Source: Schaedlerella arabinosiphila (lineage in GTDB: Bacteria > Bacillota > Clostridia > Lachnospirales > Lachnospiraceae). From it: a stretch of DNA of 64,000 nucleotides. The stretch covers positions 3,588,501 through 3,652,500 of the forward strand of contig NZ_RHJS01000002.1 of the NCBI RefSeq assembly GCF_003885045.1. The letters run 5' to 3'. The first letter of the stretch is position 1, and every line of letters starts with the position of its first letter. Positions 43,289 through 51,865 of the stretch are shown here, piece after piece. The notes under the pieces were generated by a model, which did no database searches, was not told the DNA's origin, and was given only the letters and a program-made list of their open reading frames with translations. The translations under genes and the position numbers were made by a program.

Positions 43289-44387
43289 TATCCTGAATTA
43301 TTCACGGCGGTATAAGCCCGCATAAAATCCGCCGTAGTTACCTCCCGTGATAGGGTTAGAAATTTATTGTGGTTGTCAAAGTCCGTTAACTGCTGCTATT
43401 CCAACTGTGGCCGCAGGTTATGGATATTTTCCAGTGTTTCATAGAATTCTTTCTTGTAGGGACAGCTGCTGCACAGTTTGAAATATTTATACCGTGCAGA
43501 CCTTACCACTCTTGCGGCTATTTTCAGCAGCTTGAAACGGATAGTATCTATACACTATTTCCTCATACTGGCGGCAAGCGCCAACCGTCTGAACCAATTG
43601 AACAGATTATAAGCCAGTGCATGGACCAGGAGGCGGTTCGCATTTACCAGCTTTGAGGGACTGCTTACAGAGGCAAAGCCAAAGCCGCTTTTGCCTTCCT
43701 TGATGAAGTTCTCCATTCTGCCCCTTCCGCAATAGAACTGGATTACCTGATAAGGTTCCATTTCCAGTGTCGTGACAATAAAGGTATACAAATGGACCAT
43801 CTGGCCATAGGGCTTTTCGATTTTGAAAACCACCCTGCGCGGATGGCTCCACGAACCAGCCTGGTACATAAATTCCCCATACTCGACGGCGAAATCCACC
43901 TGGTTGGATTTCGTTGCGCAGTACAGCGCCTGGCTTTCATCTTCTGCCAGTTCAAGGAGCTTTGGATTTTCCTTGAGCCGGATGGCATATTTGCAGTTTT
44001 TGTCTTCAAGGACTTCATACAGGCCTGGGGACGCAAAACCACTATCACCCCGGAAATAAAGCGGCATATCCGGGAAATCGCAGAGGAATTCATCCAAAAG
44101 GGACTCCATAAAAATATCTGCCTCTTTGCTGCAATACATGGTGCCGTCACGGAGCTGCGCTTTCAGCAGGTCGCCGGTCAACCCGTCGTAACATAACAGC
44201 GGATGATAACCGATATCCATATAAAGACCCTTTCTTTGGTTTTGATTTGGATTGGACACCTAAATTTTACCATAGATTGAGGTCTTTTTCTATTCACCAA
44301 ATAAGTGAAAGACAATATTCAATTAAAATACAGTAACTATGCGGGTTTCAGCAGTTAATGCTGTTACTCCATGAATAATTCAGGATA
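43289..44387 (-). mobile_element. Decayed IS1380-type insertion sequence
   Basis: The ends are inverted repeats TATCCTGAATTATTCACGG (43289-43307) and its complement CCATGAATAATTCAGGATA (44369-44387), one mismatch in 19. The element is 1.1 kb, while IS1380 members are usually about 1.6-1.7 kb; the missing part is the 5' half of the transposase. No exact target duplication is visible. Confidence 0.7.
43396..44259 (-). pseudogene. IS1380-family transposase, N-truncated with internal stop
   Basis: The frame starts within the catalytic domain (GYHPLLCYDGLTGDLLKAQL, then LYFRGDSGFASPGLYE and YAIRLKENPKLLELAE) and lacks roughly the first 150-180 residues of the family. After SMRK an in-frame TAG (43555-43557) interrupts it, yet the same frame continues IDTIRFKLLKIAARVVRSAR and SSCPYKKEFYETLENI to a natural stop at 43396. 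Two independent inactivating lesions are therefore present. Confidence 0.8.
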
Positions 44388-44535
44388 AATAATATTATTA
44401 TATTTTTTATCTGTTACCTGCTGAAATTGACTTAATGGAACTAACAAATGATTATAACCAGCTCTATTTAAGAGCAAAAAACAATGAACAATAAAGAAAC
44501 GCAGCAAATATTAAAACTTGTTAGGAGGAATCACT
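44388..44535. other. AT-rich gap before the relaxase-like gene
   Basis: 148 bp of AT-rich sequence with no readable gene; presumably holds the promoter of the relaxase-like gene. AGGAGG is at its end. Confidence 0.3.
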
Positions 44536-45048
44536 ATGAAGAAAGAAAGGCTCTGTAAAAATATAAATGTAAATGGTTATGATAATCCTGATGCTATAGA
44601 TAAAACGATTGGTTATATATACCGTACTAACGATAAATCCCCTCTTCCAATATACTGTTATGGATGTATTGAATGGCCGCCTACGTATGACCGTCTGATA
44701 AAGGAATATCATCTTGTAAGGGAAACATCACAGACCAATACATCAGACCAACAGTTAATGCATTTTATCATTTCCTTTAATATTCCAGTACAAAATGTCA
44801 CAGAAATACATTTCCATTTTTCTGATGATATTGCTAAATTGTTCTGTAATGAATATCAAATTTGCTATTCCTACCATACAGATAACGGGCATCCCCATTT
44901 CCATTATATAGTGTCTACGACAAGTTATATTGACGGAAAGCCCTTTTTAAGTAATGACCGGATGTCCTGCTATGAATCACAAATATACAGCCTCGCAAAT
45001 ACATATGGCTTTATATTTCTTTTGGAAAGGGTGGTAGAAAATGTTTGA
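44536..45048 (+). CDS. Small relaxase-like (MobA/VirD2-type) protein
   Basis: The 170-residue protein contains the HUH-like metal motif of MOB-type relaxases, HTDNGHPHFHYIVSTTSYID (about residues 121-140), followed by GKPF, and an earlier HFIISFN strand near residue 82. The candidate catalytic tyrosines are near residues 30-32 (GYIYRTN). True relaxases are at least twice this length, with C-terminal extensions; here only the nuclease domain exists. It is intact, with TTAGGAGG upstream, and overlaps the next gene by 8 nt. It may nick an element origin, but no oriT was identified. Confidence 0.6.
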   Translation: MKKERLCKNINVNGYDNPDAIDKTIGYIYRTNDKSPLPIYCYGCIEWPPTYDRLIKEYHLVRETSQTNTSDQQLMHFIISFNIPVQNVTEIHFHFSDDIAKLFCNEYQICYSYHTDNGHPHFHYIVSTTSYIDGKPFLSNDRMSCYESQIYSLANTYGFIFLLERVVENV

Positions 45049-45232
45049 AACCTTCGACGATATCATGACCATAGAGGAACTGGCAGAAGCCTTAAAGATC
45101 GGTGCCTGCCAAGCCTACAAGATTGTCCGTACCGGTAAGATTCCTGCATTTAAAGAAGGAGGGAGCCGGAAAATCACAAAGCATGCCTTGACAGCCTATG
45201 TCTTAGACAGGAGCCGGCAGAACCAGCATTGA
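45041..45232 (+). CDS. Excisionase-like helix-turn-helix protein
   Basis: A 63-residue HTH_17-type protein: MTIEELAEALKIGACQAYKI then VRTGKIPAFKEGGSRKITKH, the MerR-like wing of excisionases. In integrative elements such proteins (Xis) direct excision by the tyrosine recombinase. It overlaps the relaxase-like gene by 8 nt, implying coupled translation. The partner integrase at 42933-43258 is dead. Confidence 0.8.
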   Translation: MFETFDDIMTIEELAEALKIGACQAYKIVRTGKIPAFKEGGSRKITKHALTAYVLDRSRQNQH

Positions 45233-45424
45233 GCCAGTATTAAAGCCTGCCGCCGGCTTTTCCCGTATACGATGGTATCTCGCAGAAGGAGGCCTTCTCT
45301 TTCGGTCTCCCTCTGCATTGCTGCAGACCAGGCAGTAAAAAATACCGCTTTATCTGCTATTTTTGATATATGAAATAAAACATACCGATTATCGAATTAT
45401 TCTGATAAATAGCTCCGCCCAATA

Positions 45425-46453
45425 TTATACAGCCTGCTTTTTAAACAGATTCAAATATTCCTGTGCCTGCTGTAAAGTGATATCCAGTTTTTTCTGTAAT
45501 CTTGCCAAAATATCGCTTTCGGGGAGTTCAAAATCATATCCTGATTCAATAATTCCCAGAGCCCTTCCTCTTACTTCGCCAATCGCTTCGCCATGCACTT
45601 TGCCACGTGCTTCGCCTCTTGCTTCACCGATTGCTTCGCTTTCTTTTGCAATTTCTTCAAATAAAGTACACATAGTCACCTCTCCTTTTTCAAAAGCATT
45701 ATAATCAATCTTACTGTTCGTTGCGCCTGCGACAGTCATAACAACTGACTTATCGACCTGATGTTCCTCACCATATTGTATTGCCTTTTTCTTTGCCTCA
45801 TTCTTAGGCGTGCTTTTATCCAAAATGATCTCCAAAAGATTAAATAAATCCACATTATTTGCATTATGAAGCACTAAGGCATTCCGTCTTGCTTCTACTA
45901 ACAGTATCTTGTAATCATTTACATATCTGGCGATCTTCTCCGGGATATCCAGCATCCCATGCAGGGTAGTCGGGCCATCCCAGACTTTGTCTCCATAATA
46001 GACAGATACAGTGATCACAGGTATAAACCTGTCTGTTTTTTTCATTCTTGACAGATATTCATCCTCATTCATTCCTTCTGAGGTCTTATATTTTTTTGCA
46101 TTGTCGTCATACTGTTTTTTGTATGTGCCATAATCATACCCCATAATACGCATAGGAATAGCATAATGAATATGCTGCTGACTCTCATTTCCAAGCAGTA
46201 CATATTCCACTCCGTGAACTACAGATTTCTTCCTTATTTTTATATTGTCCCTGGAAGCCTGGATGCTCTCCGCATATTCCCTATGCTCCAATACAGATGA
46301 TTCGTCTGTATCTGCGTCTTCCAGCTCTTCCGGCTTGATGACTGGTTCCCCGTCAAACAAAACCGCATTGAAGAGATCTGCAAACTGCTCGTTATTACGC
46401 CAGTAATTTTTCAATACTGTATCTGGTTTTAATTTCTGTATTTTATCAGACAT
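45425..46453 (-). CDS. Rpn-family recombination-promoting nuclease (PD-(D/E)XK)
   Basis: The 342-residue protein has the PDDEXK_2/Rpn layout: FADLFNAVLFDGEPVIKPEEL near the N-terminus, then VEYVLLGNESQQHIHYAIPMR with the catalytic region, and VYYGDKVWDGPTTLHGML. The C-terminus carries a short repetitive stretch, EARGEARGKVHGEAIGEVRG, common in this family. Rpn proteins are DNA nucleases linked to mobile DNA and phage defence. AAAGGACCACAAG precedes the start. It appears intact within a decaying region. Confidence 0.75.
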   Translation of the reverse strand: MSDKIQKLKPDTVLKNYWRNNEQFADLFNAVLFDGEPVIKPEELEDADTDESSVLEHREYAESIQASRDNIKIRKKSVVHGVEYVLLGNESQQHIHYAIPMRIMGYDYGTYKKQYDDNAKKYKTSEGMNEDEYLSRMKKTDRFIPVITVSVYYGDKVWDGPTTLHGMLDIPEKIARYVNDYKILLVEARRNALVLHNANNVDLFNLLEIILDKSTPKNEAKKKAIQYGEEHQVDKSVVMTVAGATNSKIDYNAFEKGEVTMCTLFEEIAKESEAIGEARGEARGKVHGEAIGEVRGRALGIIESGYDFELPESDILARLQKKLDITLQQAQEYLNLFKKQAV

Positions 46454-47066
46454 CTTGTGGTCCTTTCTCTGATATGTTCAGTATACTATATGAGTTATCG
46501 TGTTTTCAAGGTTTGCCAAAAATATTTTTTAATCTGAATTTACTCTAAATACCGCCCCCTTTCAAAAAATAATCGCAATGGACTCGTTCATGATCCCCCC
46601 TTCTTTTAGGCAGACAGGGCAACCCGTCCTGTCCGCCGCAACATAATATTTTCCAAATTTTCTGTTTGTGCGTTTGAAATGATACATTGAAAATACAGAC
46701 GAAACCTTTTTTTAATGTTTCTGAAATGTGGATTCTGATTTTTTGCCGATAATCTGACAGGGAAAGACAATCTGGTGATCCAATACTGAATGTAGATTTG
46801 AAATATCTTATGAACAATTATAATGCCCTTTGGCTGGAAATGTCAATTCCAAATGCACATATACGTGTCTGCTTTTACATTTTTTATATGGAGCGCATAT
46901 CTCCTTTCGATTTATTTTTCTGAATGTTTTGCTGATTGCTGTCGTTATACTGCCCTCGTTTTTGCAGATCCATTTTACAGGAAGTTTTTTCCTGCGCTAA
47001 TCAGCTTGCTTCACATTTATAATATATCACTGATTTTTTGAAGTTTTACGCCACCTGCACAATCCG
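46454..47066. other. 613-bp region without a supportable gene
   Basis: AT-rich sequence. Open frames at 46545-46817 (minus) and 46823-47041 (plus) have no ribosome binding site and no family resemblance. Probably eroded element DNA. Confidence 0.4.
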
Positions 47067-47234
47067 TCAATCCATCGTGATCCTTTCAAAAAATGCGTAT
47101 GAGATTTCCGCTATTTCAGAGCACAGATCCGTAAAATCCATACTCTCAGGCAGGTGGCTGTATATATGGATATCCTTTGCAATTTCGATGATATCCTCCG
47201 TTGTGATATTCGGTTTCCTACATTTGTTCAGCAT
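47067..47234 (-). CDS. Small protein overlapping the end of the parB-like gene
   Basis: A 55-codon frame (MLNKCRKPNITTEDIIEIAK, ending FFERITMD). Its ATG (47232-47234) overlaps the parB-like stop by 7 nt, suggesting translational coupling. The acidic helical composition and gene position resemble small accessory genes downstream of partition operons. Not recognised. Confidence 0.5.
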   Translation of the reverse strand: MLNKCRKPNITTEDIIEIAKDIHIYSHLPESMDFTDLCSEIAEISYAFFERITMD

Positions 47235-48418
47235 CTTCCCCAGGCATTCCAGTTTTTCTGCGGTGCGGTGTTTGATTCGGACACCTTTTTTATCGCATCA
47301 GCAACCTTTTTTGTCGCGCGGGCAATCACTGTACTCTGCTTCTCCCATTCACGCAGGATTTTCTTATGCTGGAATACCTTCTCCGTATGCGACATTTTTT
47401 CCACCGGTTTTTCTTCTTCCTGCGGCTGCTGCACCGTGTTCGATTCGAACCCTTCCTTCTGCTTCTCCTTCTGGATTGTCTGTTCTTGGATTGTCCGTTC
47501 TTGGATTTCCTGTTCTGGAATTGATTGCTCTGAAATTGACTGCTCCGGCGTGTTCTCTTTTGAGCCGCCTTTATTTCCGCCGTCTTTTTTTACTGTACGC
47601 TTCCCTGCAATCTCTTTCACGGAAATATTTTTGCCCTCTGCGGTTTTCTCTGCGACTGCTTTCTGTTCCTCCGGTGACAGCTTTGCCGCCTCATATGCGG
47701 CGGATATTCCCATATTCCCGTTTTTAAACTGATCCTGTATCTCCTGTACCGCATTGTGGGTAATGCTCTCCATCTTTGCGATATTCGAGCTGCTCTCATT
47801 CATCAGGCCCGCGACCACATCCCTCAATTTTCCCGGTATTTCCAGGCCGTCCTCTTTCTTGGCCCTCATCAATGCCTCTTTCAGCCTTTTTGCCTGCTGG
47901 GTTTTCTCCCACGCCGTCAGTTCCCGGTTGTATGCGTTTCCCATCAGCAGGGAAAGTTCCAGCATGGGCTGGGTCATATCCTTATACAGATAGCGTACCT
48001 GCTGGTATTCCTGATGCCCCCTTTCTATATTCAGGATATTGGCACGGTACCTCCGGTGGCCGCTTACGATCCAGAACTGGCCGTCCACCTTCCCAAGGAC
48101 TGTCGGCTGCTGCTGTCCCACCGCAAGGAAGCTGTCCGCAAGCTCCTCGATATTTTCCTGGGCATAAAAGTTACTGTCAGATGTCTTCACCTCATATGGG
48201 TTCAGCGCCTTTGCATCTTCAATCTGTTCCGCCACGATATCCAGCCCTTCCAGAGCATCCTCGTCAATCTTGACCAGCACAATGACCTCATTCGTGACCG
48301 CAAGGGCATTGATTACGTTCAGGCTGATACTCGGTGGATTATCAATGATACAATAGTCATATCCTGCAGCAGAACCATGATCCGCAGCATTCCCTTCTTT
48401 CGGCCCTATGGCTTCCAT
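47228..48418 (-). pseudogene. ParA-ParB deletion fusion
   Basis: Residues about 20-75 come from ParA (YDYCIIDNPPSISLNVINAL is the Walker B region, then EVIVLVKIDEDALEGLDIV). At ALNPYEVKTS the sequence becomes the N-terminus of a ParB: NIEELADSFLAVGQQQPTVL, then the ParB box SGHRRYRAN, a helix-turn-helix (VAGLMNESSSNIAKMESI) and a Gln/Glu-rich C-terminal region with EQSIPEQEIQERTIQEQ-type repeats. The ParB part (about 320 residues) is nearly complete. The fusion arises from loss of the ParA 3' end and ParB start. DNA binding may survive but ParA-driven segregation cannot. Confidence 0.8.
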
Positions 48419-48557
48419 GAACTTCTTATATTTCCCTGTTTATCGTTATCCAGTATCAAGATCTTATAGCCCCTGCGCCATAACTCATACGCAATATTTA
48501 CTGTTGAAAAGCTTTTCGCGACTCCGCCTTTAAATTTAATAAACTAATCGTTCTCAT
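48395..48557 (-). pseudogene. parA N-terminus with two frameshifts
   Basis: From ATG at 48555-48557 (GGAAAGAAA upstream) the sequence reads MRTISLLNLK. The Walker A Lys-Gly-Gly-Val-Ala-Lys-Ser is recovered only after one missing base, and VNIAYELWRRGYKILILDND then follows. A second missing base after QGNI joins it to the frame of the ParA-ParB fusion. The partition ATPase is thus broken three ways. Confidence 0.75.
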
Positions 48558-48663
48558 TTTCTTTCCTTCTTTCTACTTTTATTTGTTAAATTTTTACACC
48601 ATGTTTTTTAGTTTTTCATACTGGATTTCAGCTGATGTTCGAAAATAGCACCTTTTTAAGGCA

Positions 48664-48689
48664 CAAAAAAACGAAGCATTTCTGCCTCG
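48664..48689 (-). terminator. Rho-independent terminator of the TA module
   Basis: On the minus strand CGAGGCA-GAAA-TGCTTCG (one G-T) is followed by TTTTTTT. It lies 47 bp beyond the PIN toxin stop. A diverged copy of this terminator and flank is at 49760-49811. Confidence 0.75.
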
Positions 48690-48735
48690 GTTCTGCCTGC
48701 CCTCAATTTTAAAAAACTTTTGAGTTATTGTGCGA

Positions 48736-48998
48736 TTACTTATCATGCAACATTTCAAGATATTCCAACATCATTGATGGAGAATATACGATTGGCCTTT
48801 CTAAATCAGACTCCAAAGAATCTTTATCGCCAGATAAAATAATATCCATTTCATGAGCTTCTCTTTAAACTCCTGGTCGATATACTCAGAAACATATAGT
48901 TCATGCTCTGATTCAAACAGCATATTGAGCAATCTTCCTGTCCTCTCGCCAAATACCAAGGCTGATATAAGAACATTTGTATCAAGCATTGTCTTCAT
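48736..48998 (-). pseudogene. PIN-domain toxin, internal deletion and frameshift
   Basis: The frame starts KTMLDTNVLISALVFGERTG, the PIN N-terminus with its first metal Asp, and runs to EEFKEKL-type sequence at about residue 48. The central ~50 residues are then missing and the frame is wrong; in the alternative frame the gene ends properly as DIILSGDKDSLESDLERPIV and on to a stop at 48736, the normal PIN C-terminus. The RNase toxin is dead. Confidence 0.8.
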
Positions 48999-49234
48999 AA
49001 ATTCATCCGTTCCCTTCTAAATGCTGCCATATCCTCAATCATGCTTTCTTCCGAATCCCATCCTTTATCTTTCACAAACATTTTTTGGATTTCCGCAAGA
49101 GTATTTTTACTTTCCTCAGCCCTCTTTTTCTTACGTGAAGATACCAAATATTCTATAAAACTGATTGCAGTTCTATAATCTTCTTCCTCTAAATGATTCA
49201 GCATATCACTGACTACTGCGCTTGTAGGTGCCAT
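48995..49234 (-). CDS. Antitoxin of the PIN toxin
   Basis: The 79-residue acidic/helical protein (MLNHLEEEDYRTAISFIEYL, then DKGWDSEESMIEDMAAFRRE) overlaps the PIN start by 4 nt (ATGA), the usual antitoxin-toxin arrangement. GAAGGAGGAATCGAT precedes its ATG. It is intact while the toxin is broken, the expected order of decay. The pattern resembles short antitoxins of PIN pairs, but no DNA-binding motif is obvious. Confidence 0.7.
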   Translation of the reverse strand: MAPTSAVVSDMLNHLEEEDYRTAISFIEYLVSSRKKKRAEESKNTLAEIQKMFVKDKGWDSEESMIEDMAAFRRERMNL

Positions 49235-49533
49235 ATCGATTCCTCCTTCAAACAGTTTTCAAAATGTTGACCACAACCACTAATAATAGTATATCTGCTT
49301 TTTTTCGTAAAATCAATGCGTATCCCGATGTAAGAACTTCTTTCAATGAAAATCTTTTATCATCTCCGCCTTTTAATTTCTTTTAGATTCAATAAACTGA
49401 TCATTTTTCTTCGTTCCTTTTTGTATTTTACGGATTTTCCGGTTCCGATTTTCTTCTTTTACAACGAAAACATAAATACCATACCGCCCTTTTATCTCAG
49501 AAAAAGAGTATCTGTTTGACTTTTCAAGCGTTC
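49235..49533. other. Region without a gene; possible parA start fragment
   Basis: 299 bp, AT-rich. Around 49355-49410 the minus strand reads ATG then ISLLNLK and soon stops, resembling the first codons of the parA remnant at 48557; it may be an eroded second copy. Nothing else is supportable. Confidence 0.3.
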
Positions 49534-49715
49534 TTATTTTATCAACAATCTGTCTACATGTTTACTGTGCTGCCCAAAATCCAGTTCATACAAGTTTCCC
49601 AGAATTTTTTCCTCATCATTGTGTGTGATTTCTGCCACAAAGGCAAGAATCCCGTATTTTGGTGCAGAACAGCTTCCAGAGATTGGATCAGATCTACACC
49701 CATAAATTTATTCAT
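49534..49715 (-). pseudogene. Small element gene with a one-base deletion
   Basis: From ATG at 49713-49715 (GGTGG upstream) the product reads MNKFMGVDLIQSLEAVLHQ. A missing base then switches frame, and the other frame continues YGILAFVAEITHNDEEKILG and GQHSKHVDRLLIK to a stop at 49534. The two halves read as one ~60-residue protein. Family not recognised. Confidence 0.5.
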
Positions 49716-49777
49716 CAATTCCACCTTCTTTCTTTTTCCGTACTGTCTTTTGAATTAGGTTCGAAAAGAACACCTTT

Positions 49778-49987
49778 TCAAAGCACAAAAAACCGGAGCA
49801 TCCCTGCCCCGATTCTACTGGTATTCCATAAATGAACATCCATTATTTGATTTTGCTTAATAAATACATCCCTTATGCTTTTGGAATCTACCTTCCTTAA
49901 ATATGCCTGTTCCAGTCTCAGAGTCAGGCAGCCTGCATGAAATTCATCCTCCGCCTGCTCTATATCTGCCGTATAAATCACAATCAT
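49778..49987 (-). CDS. Doubtful small open frame
   Basis: A 69-codon frame (MIVIYTADIEQAEDEFHAGC) running into the terminator hairpin at its 3' end. There is no clear ribosome binding site and no family. It may be the remains of a gene whose true stop came earlier. Confidence 0.25.
   Translation of the reverse strand: MIVIYTADIEQAEDEFHAGCLTLRLEQAYLRKVDSKSIRDVFIKQNQIMDVHLWNTSRIGAGMLRFFVL
49793..49811 (-). terminator. Terminator-like hairpin, paralogous to 48664-48689
   Basis: On the minus strand CGGGGCA-GGGA-TGCTCCG (one mismatch) is followed by GTTTTTTG. The surrounding ~60 nt (49760-49820) is a diverged copy of 48637-48700. Confidence 0.55.
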
Positions 49988-50016
49988 GCGGATATGCTTG
50001 CTTCCTTCAAATCAAT

Positions 50017-50385
50017 CTATCTTACAGCCCGAAACGCAGTATCCAGCGCCTCGATCAGATCTTCCACTTTCTCGATCCCGATGGAAAGGCGGATCGTATT
50101 CTGTTTGATTCCCTGATCCAGAAGCTCTTCTTCGGTAGACTGGCTATGTGCCGTCTTTGCGCCCCCCTTGATTTCAAAGGTAAAGATCGATCCGCCCCCA
50201 TGCGGCAGATACTTTTTATACAGCTCATGGCCTGGTTCCCCGGCAGCGACGGATGGCGAATCGTCTTGGAGGCCGCGATATGCTCCCCGGCCTTTGCCAG
50301 CGCCTGAAATGTATACGCAATCGCCGCCGCGCCGGATGCCACAGCCAATGCCGCCCCAGTTTTTAGAGTCTCTTATATTTGCCAT
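50017..50385 (-). pseudogene. O-acetylhomoserine sulfhydrylase remnant (MetY/Met17 type)
   Basis: Pieces of the PLP enzyme survive in two frames. One frame has VASGAAAIAYTFQALAKAGE and AASKTI, from the N-terminal half. The other has HELYKKYLPHGGGSIFTFEI then STEEELLDQGIKQNTIRLSI and ALDTAFRAVR, the C-terminus. At least two internal deletions and a frameshift have reduced a ~425-residue enzyme to ~120 codons. Confidence 0.8.
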
Positions 50386-50403
50386 CTATAATCTCCTGTT
50401 CAC

Positions 50404-51300
50404 TTATCTCTTTGCCTTCCGATATCCTGCCTCCTGTGCTTCCTGCTCTGTCTCGAAGATCACCAGGTACTTTGAGTCGGCCATCTCCTCGTAAGCTGCC
50501 TGCCCCGGACAGTGGTAGATCTTTGACCGGGAATTTCCACGAATGTCCCCCTCCGAAGTCTCTGCCTTCGAAGTACCGGATGCGTCCAGGGAGCTTTCCC
50601 CGGTTGCATAGTCGATCTGGATTCCCGGCTGGACATTGTAGACATAGACGTTATAGGCAATCCCTTCCCCTTCGTCTTCCACCGAAAACGCTTCCATCTG
50701 CACGCCATCCGCCAGCAGGTTGTCCTCCCGGAAAACGGGTGTGACGCGGTACAGGACATGATTGCCGGTTTCCTTTACATAGTCGGCCACCATATTTTCA
50801 AAGGGCAGCATCCCTTCCACATTCATATAGCGGGTGCCCGTGATCAGGTTCTTATCATTCGCATTTTCACCGGAAAGCTGATAGCCGATCAGATGGCACC
50901 GGTTGTACAGATATTTTCCGTCCACAATGTCATATTTCACCGTCTGCCATCCTGTCGGTTTTACCTGGCCGATGCTTCCCCGCTTTTCCGTGGGCATCAG
51001 GTCTGTCCCTACATTGGCGTAGGCCGTGCTGCACCTTCCCAGGCTGTCCAGTTCGCCGTATTGCTCAAAGGATTGCAGATTCCATTCGGATTTTGGAAAA
51101 TCCGGTTCATTTCCGTTGAGCACGATGTAAGGCTCACCGGAATACTCCGGGATATCGGCAAGCGAAATCGTCTGTGTTTCCCTGGAACCCCCGCCCTGTC
51201 TGTCCGCGGAAATTCCGCCGGGCGTGCAGGCTGTCAGAAACAGACAGCACAGAATAAGCAGCCATTGTTTCCAGCTATTTTTCTTATGTTTGGGCTTCAT
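50404..51300 (-). CDS. DNA/RNA non-specific endonuclease lipoprotein
   Basis: A 298-residue secreted nuclease. The N-terminus is a lipoprotein signal (WLLILCCLFLTAC, Cys at 25). The catalytic beta-beta-alpha-metal motif is NRCHLIGYQLSGENANDKNL (about residues 131-150), with downstream TRYMNVEGMLPFEN, as in EndA/NucA-type DNA-entry nucleases. The C-terminal ~45 residues (IYHCPGQAAYEEMADSKYLV) form the small Ada-like domain often attached to such nucleases. Role in nutrient DNA breakdown or DNA uptake is inference. The start overlaps the preceding gene by 4 nt. Confidence 0.85.
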   Translation of the reverse strand: MKPKHKKNSWKQWLLILCCLFLTACTPGGISADRQGGGSRETQTISLADIPEYSGEPYIVLNGNEPDFPKSEWNLQSFEQYGELDSLGRCSTAYANVGTDLMPTEKRGSIGQVKPTGWQTVKYDIVDGKYLYNRCHLIGYQLSGENANDKNLITGTRYMNVEGMLPFENMVADYVKETGNHVLYRVTPVFREDNLLADGVQMEAFSVEDEGEGIAYNVYVYNVQPGIQIDYATGESSLDASGTSKAETSEGDIRGNSRSKIYHCPGQAAYEEMADSKYLVIFETEQEAQEAGYRKAKR

Positions 51301-51716
51301 CTTATCCTCTCGTAAACCTCCTTTGTAACCTTCTCATGGGAAGAGCCTTGAAACTCCTCCGTTCTTTTCAGCTCCCATGAGCCGTCGGACAGATCCAGCG
51401 AAAACTGCCGGTCAGCCGGATATCTCCGGTTCCATTTATAGAGGATGACCTTCCCGATGTACTCCTCAAAGCCGGCGGTTTCCGTTTCTTCGACAAAGCA
51501 GGCATCCCCCTTTCCTGCCTCATTTAAAATATCCTCCGAAATGCGGATATCCGCCCCTTCGGCTTCTCCAAATAATTTTCCGGAATACGGACTCATATAC
51601 AGCTTTTTTCCTCTGCATTCCAGAAGTATATCCTCACAGACCACGGAATCCCGGCTCTGTCGGCGATTGTTGAACATCATTCCGTTTCTGTCATCCACAC
51701 ATGCAATTATGATCAT
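51297..51716 (-). CDS. Uncharacterised partner of the nuclease gene
   Basis: A 139-residue cytosolic protein, MIIIACVDDRNGMMFNNRRQ, with a conserved-looking ILYKWNRRYPAD near residue 92 and an SSHEKVTKEVYERI C-terminus. The N-terminal strand resembles that of dihydrofolate reductases (IIACVDD-type) but the nucleotide-binding motifs are missing. ACAGGGGAGAAAACG precedes the ATG at 51716; the ATGA overlap with the nuclease start indicates co-expression. Function not known. Confidence 0.65.
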   Translation of the reverse strand: MIIIACVDDRNGMMFNNRRQSRDSVVCEDILLECRGKKLYMSPYSGKLFGEAEGADIRISEDILNEAGKGDACFVEETETAGFEEYIGKVILYKWNRRYPADRQFSLDLSDGSWELKRTEEFQGSSHEKVTKEVYERIR

Positions 51717-51865
51717 CGTTTTCTCCCCTGTTTTGTATCCGATCTGCACTGCAAAGACTGCCTGTCATCCTGTCTCCGCTTCCACTCAATCCGTTATCCG
51801 ATTGGTCTTCCGTTTTCCGATTTATCTTCCGCTTTTCGATGGGTCTGCGCAGGCAGCAGCCATTT

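Noticed and set aside
43289..43330. Third copy of the 42-nt island repeat near 43310
   Set aside because: Only the short CCCGCATA block matches; the rest differs and belongs to the IS1380-type end.
46545..47041. Small open frames at 46545-46817 and 46823-47041
   Set aside because: No ribosome binding sites, unusual composition and no family resemblance.
47038..47732. Overlapping plus-strand frames of 229 and 192 codons
   Set aside because: They are antisense to the Glu/Gln-rich ParB C-terminus, giving Ser/Phe-rich shadow frames.
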